Assembly (NCBI RefSeq): GCF_000003815.2
Contig: NC_049984.1
Coordinates: 6,826,656-6,890,655, forward strand
DNA from: Branchiostoma floridae
Lineage: Eukaryota > Chordata > Leptocardii > Amphioxiformes > Branchiostomatidae
Direction of reading: 5' to 3'
DNA length: 64,000 nucleotides
Shown here: piece by piece, positions 58,532 through 64,000 of the stretch
Position numbering within the stretch: the first letter of the stretch is position 1
Layout: every line of letters begins with the position of its first letter
Program-made: the position numbers and the translations under genes
Notes under the pieces: generated by a model
The model's database searches: none
What the model saw: only the letters and a program-made list of their open reading frames with translations
What the model was told of the DNA's origin: nothing

Positions 58532-58795
58532 GGAGGATGAAGAAGATTACTTGGTGTCATGGAATGACATCTCAGCAGATGATACAATTTTTTGTTCTGA
58601 TGGATTTACGAAAGTTTTGCCGTAGAGGCACAGTATGTAGATTTGGATAGATAACCATGGAAAAGATATGGAAAAGCACCACTTTTTGAAATCAAAGAAA
58701 AAGTTTAAATTTGTTTGAAGTAGTTAGGATCTCAGTGTCACTTCAGGCTACACCAGTTTTCTTCCTTGGTTTTTGGACATTCTTAGGTAAAGTTT

Positions 58796-58801
58796 AATAA
58801 A
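58796..58801 (+). terminator. polyadenylation signal AATAAA
   Basis: Canonical hexamer 330 bp after the longer frame's stop, in AT-rich sequence. It supports a transcript end here on the + strand but such hexamers are common by chance in AT-rich DNA. Confidence 0.35.
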
Positions 58802-58804
58802 ATA

Positions 58805-59510
58805 GATAGTAGAATAAGATGGCCGGGAGATAAAGTTGAATCTGATGATAATGATCACTCCCTAAAACTGTGTGGTGAGGCAAGGCAAACTGTTAACATG
58901 TTGAGCTTCAAATTCAACATTATTTCTAATCTCCAAGAACCAATCAATTAAATTGGTGTGGCATAACATTCTCATAACTTCTATTAGCAGAATTTGGCTA
59001 TAAGTACATTTGTACCAGGTCTTGATATACATTGTAACCATTTCATTTGTTAAATTCTGTGAGAAAAGTTGACCTTTATAATAAAAGAACAGGATTTTCT
59101 TTATAAGATGAAATATGTCATTGCTATCATGAAAAACATTTTTATTGAAATGCTCCGAATAGCCTGTTTGCATTGTGCCTTATGGTAACAGTACTTGACT
59201 TGTAAATGATTGTGCTTGCAGTACCACTGTGATTGCTAGAGGGCTCTTGCTTACGGGCAGTTGTGTGTGTACTCAAGCATGTCGGGTCTTCCATCTATTG
59301 TGCCAAGGAGGTTTCAATCTGATTGTAACCTCCTTGATTGTACAAGGTATAATACTGGTATCTTAAATCTTCAATAAGACAATTTGGAATTGCAGCCACT
59401 AGCTTAGGTTATCATATTTGGTCATGTAAAGTTTTCTTTTAAACCATATCACACACCTTATGATAAAAAGACAGCTGACAGGAAAGAGCTTACAAATGAA
59501 CAGGTTTCTT
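58805..59510. other. AT-rich spacer, no gene seen
   Basis: A 103-codon minus-strand frame is AT-driven. 'ccaaggaggtttcaatctg' and 'taacctccttg' near 59303-59337 form a small inverted pair. Confidence 0.45.
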
Positions 59511-59513
59511 TTA

Positions 59514-59689
59514 CAGTCAAACCTGTCCAAGCAGACCACTGAGTGGACTGATAAAATCTGGTCTATGTGGACAGGTGGTCGTCATAGACAGGATTCTTAA
59601 TTAATGCTTGTGTCTATGGGAAAAATGATCTAAGTGACCACCAAAAAGAGGTCCTAATGTAGGGGTGGTCACCTGTACAGGTTTGACTG
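59514..59689 (+). mobile_element. CAGTC-ended mariner-like MITE, copy 7 (best preserved)
   Basis: TA|CAGTCAAACCTGTCCAAG on the left and CCTGTACAGGTTTGACTG|TA on the right, 176 bp, inverted termini and TA on both sides. The interior has 'gaccactgagtggactgat', 'atgtggacaggtggtcg' and 'gacaggattcttaa'. No coding capacity. This copy defines the family. Confidence 0.92.
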
Positions 59690-59929
59690 TATTTATCAAT
59701 AATTAGCATTTTCAGTGTTTTTGCTCCCACAGATTTGTTCTACCGGAGGCCAGCTGGTTAAAATGGCTTCCCAAGTTATCTAATCCTGAATAGAGTACAA
59801 GAAAACCTCCTGTAATCACACTTAAAAACAGGGTTGGCCACTATCATTAAGGCAATTTGACAACATTAACTATTAATACTTCCCAGCACAGGTAAATACG
59901 CTGCCTATTATTCCCACAACCCAACTCTG

Positions 59930-60310
59930 CAATTACAGCAGAAATCAAATTGTGCCAAATTGTGCAATTAAAAAAAGGGAGCCCCACTTATACCTGCAAT
60001 TATACATGTTTTTCATCCTCTTTTGTCGATTCCGCTCACATTTTGATGACTTATCGGGGCGACTCGCAAGGGAATCGTCACAGGGGTCCTTTGACATGTC
60101 CAAACAAAAGAGCTTGAACAAAAAAAAGTGGGGGTAAACATTGCGCCCTATGGAGGTATTGTTTCTGAACGGTCTGTATGCTGTTGCCATGGCAATGGTT
60201 GCGGTTGGACCACGGACGCGGCAGAATTGTCTTATGTGACCGCAAACGGTCGTAATTGAATTTTCCTCTTCATTTGTGGACAAAGCCCAGTTCATGAATA
60301 TGGGCACAAA
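59930..60310. promoter_or_regulatory. candidate cis-regulatory island with RFX X-box
   Basis: Contains GTTGCCATGGCAAT at 60183-60196, one base from the perfect RFX palindrome, plus 'ggcgactcgcaagggaatcg' near 60058 and 'cgtaattgaattttcc' near 60250. A 125-codon minus-strand frame covers the block but has a low-complexity lysine/asparagine middle and no splice evidence. Confidence 0.5.
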
Positions 60311-61550
60311 CTGAGCTTTCAATGGCAGATGAGTGAAAAAAAGAAAACAATGTTCCAGATCGTAAACAATTGGTTAGCGATAGAAAGCCCTTTAGATGGA
60401 GTACACAAAAAAAGTGCCAGTAAAAGGTCATGAAAAATGATCACAAGCACTTAAAGTGATACCAGTGACAATCATAATGTGCCTTCTAAGTCAGATGAAG
60501 ACTATTTGTTTCATGTATACTGAACATTGTAGATAAGCCTTATTATAAATGTTATGTTGAATGAAAATGTTGAAATTCATCAAAAACATCCAAGTCAAGT
60601 ACATGCACAATGAAGCCAATGCCTTTGATATTAGTATATTGGGAATCAACTTCTCAATTGTATGCGTTTTGGCTTTGACATATTTCTAGCCCAGAAAAAC
60701 GGATGAAGTGAAATGACAGTAATTAATGTATGTGAATGTTACCCTACTATAAATTTACACCAATTCAGTGAAACGGACAAGTGAAATCTCTTCCTGGGAT
60801 TTAAACAATCCCTTCATGTCATACGAAAACAGTGAGTTATGGAGAAACAGTGCAAAATAGATTAGTTTGTCTTTCTTTGGGATTTGTGTTAAGAACATGT
60901 AGAGTTGGAATTAAAGTGAGAGGGTATATTTCATAGTTTTGTGATTTGAAAGCAGGAGCTGATCTTTTTTGATTAGAGAAGATTTGTGACGTGAAAATGG
61001 CATAGTTATATACGATTTCAAGTTCACTGCTGGTTTATTCTGATAGTATTGTAATTTGAGGATCACCATTGTAGATAGGTACATAATTAGGTAGTTAAAT
61101 TTGGTTTGAGACCTAAATCATTCTCAATTTTCTTGAACATTTTAGCAGAGGTTCAACAAAAGGTCAAGAGGAAAACAGAAGGATAGGAGGAAACTTGTCT
61201 CCTTGAAACTGTGAACAGATGTGTGCCTCAGTCTTCAAGTTCATTGTCATTTTTTTAAAGACTCTAAAACTGTAAGAACCTACAAATGAAGTCGGCATGG
61301 CCTTGATGTATATTGTCAGGCAAAACTGTATGAATAAAGGTTAGGTTTGTGGTGGAGACAGGATTTGGAAAGAGAGAAAAAAACTGACTGAAAATTGGTT
61401 CTGACAGAACAAGACTGATAAAGGAGAGAAGAAACCTGCAGCGGGGGTTTTACTGTCACCGTGTTTTACTGAATGATATAGCATTTGTCACTTCGAATTT
61501 GGGAAGTTGTTCCCCAAACTTGAAGGAAACCATGTTGGAAATCAATCCTC
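60310..61550. other. AT-rich spacer, no gene seen
   Basis: Nothing supported. Confidence 0.5.
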
Positions 61551-61553
61551 ATA

Positions 61554-61752
61554 CAGTCAAACTTGCCCAAGAAGACCACTCAAAGGACTATATTATAAAA
61601 ATCTTGCCTATGTGGACAGGTGGTTGTTGTAGACAGAATTTGCTAGGCTTGTGTCAATGAGACAAAATATCTGCAGAGGGATCACCAAAAAGTGGTCACA
61701 TTGACCAGTTGGTCCTTATATGGAGGTGGTAACTTGTATGCAGATTTGACTG
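61554..61752 (+). mobile_element. CAGTC-ended mariner-like MITE, copy 8
   Basis: TA|CAGTCAAACTTGCCCAAG on the left, 'gcagatttgactg|TA' on the right, 199 bp. Same internal order as copy 7. Confidence 0.88.
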
Positions 61753-61754
61753 TA

Positions 61755-62410
61755 TTCTTGTTACTTGGTTCACATTGAAAATTCACATAATCTGAAAGAG
61801 CAAGGCTAGCTTTCCTTCATATTGTGATGTCTTCCATGGCACCCTATAGTTTTCAAAAATATTTGATTTGAGAAATTCAGTATAGATTTTATTTCAGTGA
61901 CCGGATGCCTCTAAACATGTTACTAACATGAATTCAGATAAAAAGGCACGAAAGAAAGTAGCTTGAAAGATCACACAACGTAAGTAATTTTGAAAGGCTG
62001 GAACAGTCTTGTTTCTTTACAGTTTAATACAAGAATGTATTCTAGATGGATTTGATGTGTTTTATACCACAGACTACTTAAAGAGTGCTTTTTAGCTATT
62101 TCTACATATTGTTGCTTTAAGTGTTGTATCAGCATATAGTGCAAGTTAGGGACAGGACTTTGACTCAATTGTTCCAAAGTATGTTTTGTTAGGTGTTAAT
62201 ACAATTATTTTACTGCAAGCTGCCTTCTTTTAGGTACTCTTATTTAGGTACATGTACATGTAGGTATATTTGTCATGTACATTGTACAAACAAATGTTGC
62301 ATGTTTTGTGCCAACTAATCCTGCTGTTGCCTTTGCTTGTGGAAGTGACTATTTTTATAGTATTTACTTTGGTGCTATCAAAAATTTATTAACAAAGATG
62401 CCACTTCAAT
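61755..62410. other. AT-rich spacer, no gene seen
   Basis: Nothing supported apart from 'gtacatgtacatgtag' near 62248. Confidence 0.45.
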
Positions 62411-63343
62411 ACAGAGATGTGAATTATGATACTCTAGATTATGTATTTACAGAAAGCTAAATACGGTATATTGTTCTTTCGTTTATCATTACTGATTGAG
62501 AAGTAATGTATTTTGGGATTCATTTTCTCCTGAAAGATATGAATGTGAAAGAAGAATAGATTGACATGATTGTATTCTTCCATTCTTTACAGAAATAAGC
62601 TAAATATAGAGCTTGAAGCATACTGGTACAGTGCTTTTTGTTGATGACTATACTTAAGTAGTAAATGGTTTTGATACATTTTCATACACAAGTCCAAGAT
62701 TATACACTGTTCAATACTGTTGTGAAAGAGTTGCTTGTAACACATTTTGTTTGATTTGTTTTCTGCTGAGTGAGTAGTGTGCAGCAATTTGTGTGGAAAG
62801 TTGTGTTGACTGTAATCTTGACAATCACAAAAACTGTTTCTTTTTAATACAGAGACATAAATTTTGATGCTCTATATTTACTATCATGAGTCTTGATTGA
62901 GAAATGCATTTTGGACAGAGTGACTTTCGGTACTTTTTTTTTACAAAATGATAATGATGAAAAGCTAAAGAATGCTTCCACTAGCTATATACTTATGTAG
63001 AAAATGTTACATATAGATTTTCTAATCAAAGATTGTGTGCTGACAGTGTTTACTTGTGTAGTAAAAGACTTGCTTGTGCCCATTGGGTGTCTGTGTGATT
63101 CGTTTCTCCCTGAACTGTGCACCAATTTGTGTTGAATGTTTTTACAAAATGATAATGATTAAAAGCTTAAGAATGCTTCCGCTAGCTATGTATTTATATA
63201 GATAATGTTACATATAGATTTTCTAATCAAAGATCGTGTGCTGACAGTGTTTACTTGTGTAGTAAAAGACTTGCTTGTGCCCATTCTGTGTCTGTGTGAT
63301 TCGTTTCTCCCTGAACTGTGCACCAATTTGTGTTGAATGTTGC
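62411..63343. repeat. nested tandem duplication, periods 201 and about 439 bp
   Basis: 'ttttacaaaatgataatgat' starts at 62939 and 63140. The two 201-bp units are nearly identical through 'gacagtgtttacttgtgtag', 'gattcgtttctccctgaac' and 'caccaatttgtgttgaatg'. An older, longer copy begins with 'acagagatgtgaattatgat' at 62411 matched by 'acagagacataaattttgat' at 62850. The last copy joins the GC-rich island at 63343. Confidence 0.92.
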
Positions 63344-63530
63344 TGATGATTGTGCTCTCGCCGACAATCATGGCCAAGCCATCAGCCAAATCTCCGCAAT
63401 ATCTGTAACGTCGATTGTCATTCGCCATCCTGGTCGGGATCAGCCCGGGGATTATCGGCGGCGATGGAAGGGTACCCGGACACATTAATCTGAGACTCGC
63501 ACTGGTGTGGGACCACAAACTACCATAGGG
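63343..63530. promoter_or_regulatory. candidate cis-regulatory island
   Basis: Compact GC-rich block with 'cgacaatcatggcc' near 63363 facing 'cgattgtcattcgcc' near 63412, and 'gggattatcggcggcg' near 63448. It is bounded by tandem duplications on both sides. Confidence 0.45.
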
Positions 63531-63835
63531 GACGTCAGTGTATTAGTCTGACAACTGGACTGGTTTTCACCTTCGAAATTTGAAAATTGTAACAGTTACT
63601 GGTATAGGACGGGAGAGTAAGTCAGGCACATTACTCCAAGACTTGCACTGGTGTGGGACCACAAAACTACCAGTGGGGATATCGATATGTAATTACATTC
63701 AAACTGGACAGCTTTTCACTGTTTAAAATGTACATTCCAAGCTGGTATAAGATCATATGGTTATATACTGGAACAGTAAACTGAGACTCGCACTGGTGTT
63801 CGACCACAAACTACTATGAGAACGATTCTGGGAAC
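63490..63835. repeat. three-copy tandem array, period 145-146 bp
   Basis: 'gagactcgcactggtgtggg' at 63492, a variant at 63638 and another at 63783. Each has 'accacaaactac' and 'actggac..cttttcac'-type sequence. The first copy is inside the GC-rich island, later ones are AT-richer. Confidence 0.9.
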
Positions 63836-64000
63836 ATTTTTTTTACGAATGTACATCCAAGAGTTGTACAGATTTTGTTCCACACAATACTATCAGATTG
63901 GCCAAGGACAACGTCCTTGGATAGGCAAAGTATCATACCTTTACCATATTTTGTTCAGACACATGTCAAGTTTCTTGTATCTTTTCATATCTTAAGCACT

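Noticed and set aside
59945-60322. 125-codon minus-strand open frame
   Set aside because: Covers a motif-rich island with an RFX site. A competing + frame and low-complexity middle argue for chance.
1-64000. Known microRNA hairpins (let-7, miR-9, miR-124, miR-10, miR-137, miR-219 and others from memory)
   Set aside because: No matching seed-plus-mature sequence was noticed on reading, though the check by eye is not exhaustive.

Overview
This window looks like animal nuclear DNA, most likely from amphioxus (Branchiostoma) or a similar invertebrate chordate. It is AT-rich, has no operons or packed genes, and contains two 100-base runs of N (29441-29540 and 43384-43483) of the kind used as scaffold gaps. 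It is crowded with short non-autonomous transposons and local tandem repeats. The organism call rests on my recollection that elements like those at 4624-5708 and 39405-39612 are common in amphioxus assemblies; I could not check this. I recognise no complete protein-coding gene.

The window alternates between two kinds of sequence. About thirty islands of roughly 150-1100 bp, one every 2 kb or so, are GC-richer than their surroundings, have no convincing reading frame, and carry many homeodomain-type ATTA/CAATTA, CATAAA, SOX-like, RFX-like and palindromic motifs. This is how conserved non-coding enhancers in a gene desert or long intron next to a developmental regulator look. Conservation was not testable here, so the enhancer label is inference. 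The largest islands are at 22495-23620, 32510-33520, 35490-36060, 40690-41225, 42320-43560 and 56690-57480. Between them lies AT-rich filler, with mobile elements and repeats.

Mobile elements: eight copies of a 170-207 bp TA-flanked element with CAGTCAAACC ends; two 99-bp hAT-like hairpin elements, each with a perfect 8-bp target duplication (38374-38472, 55466-55564); a palindromic element at 39405-39612; a CAGGG-ended element at 19197-19462; a 1.1-kb element at 4624-5708 with two relic fragments; and a 1.3-kb fold-back structure at 21230-22495.

Tandem repeats: more than a dozen local arrays, mostly with units of 110-240 bp, often start inside or touch a GC-rich island, as if pieces of candidate regulatory elements were copied in tandem and then decayed. 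The most striking, 30790-32720, repeats the POU octamer ATTTGCAT ten times exactly.

Possible coding sequence is limited to one plausible terminal exon on the + strand (58289-58466, with a polyadenylation signal at 58796), one exon-like block at 28768-28867, and a coding-like minus-strand frame at 44777-44980. None could be assigned to a family. If the first two belong to one transcript, most of the window would be a very long intron holding regulatory islands.
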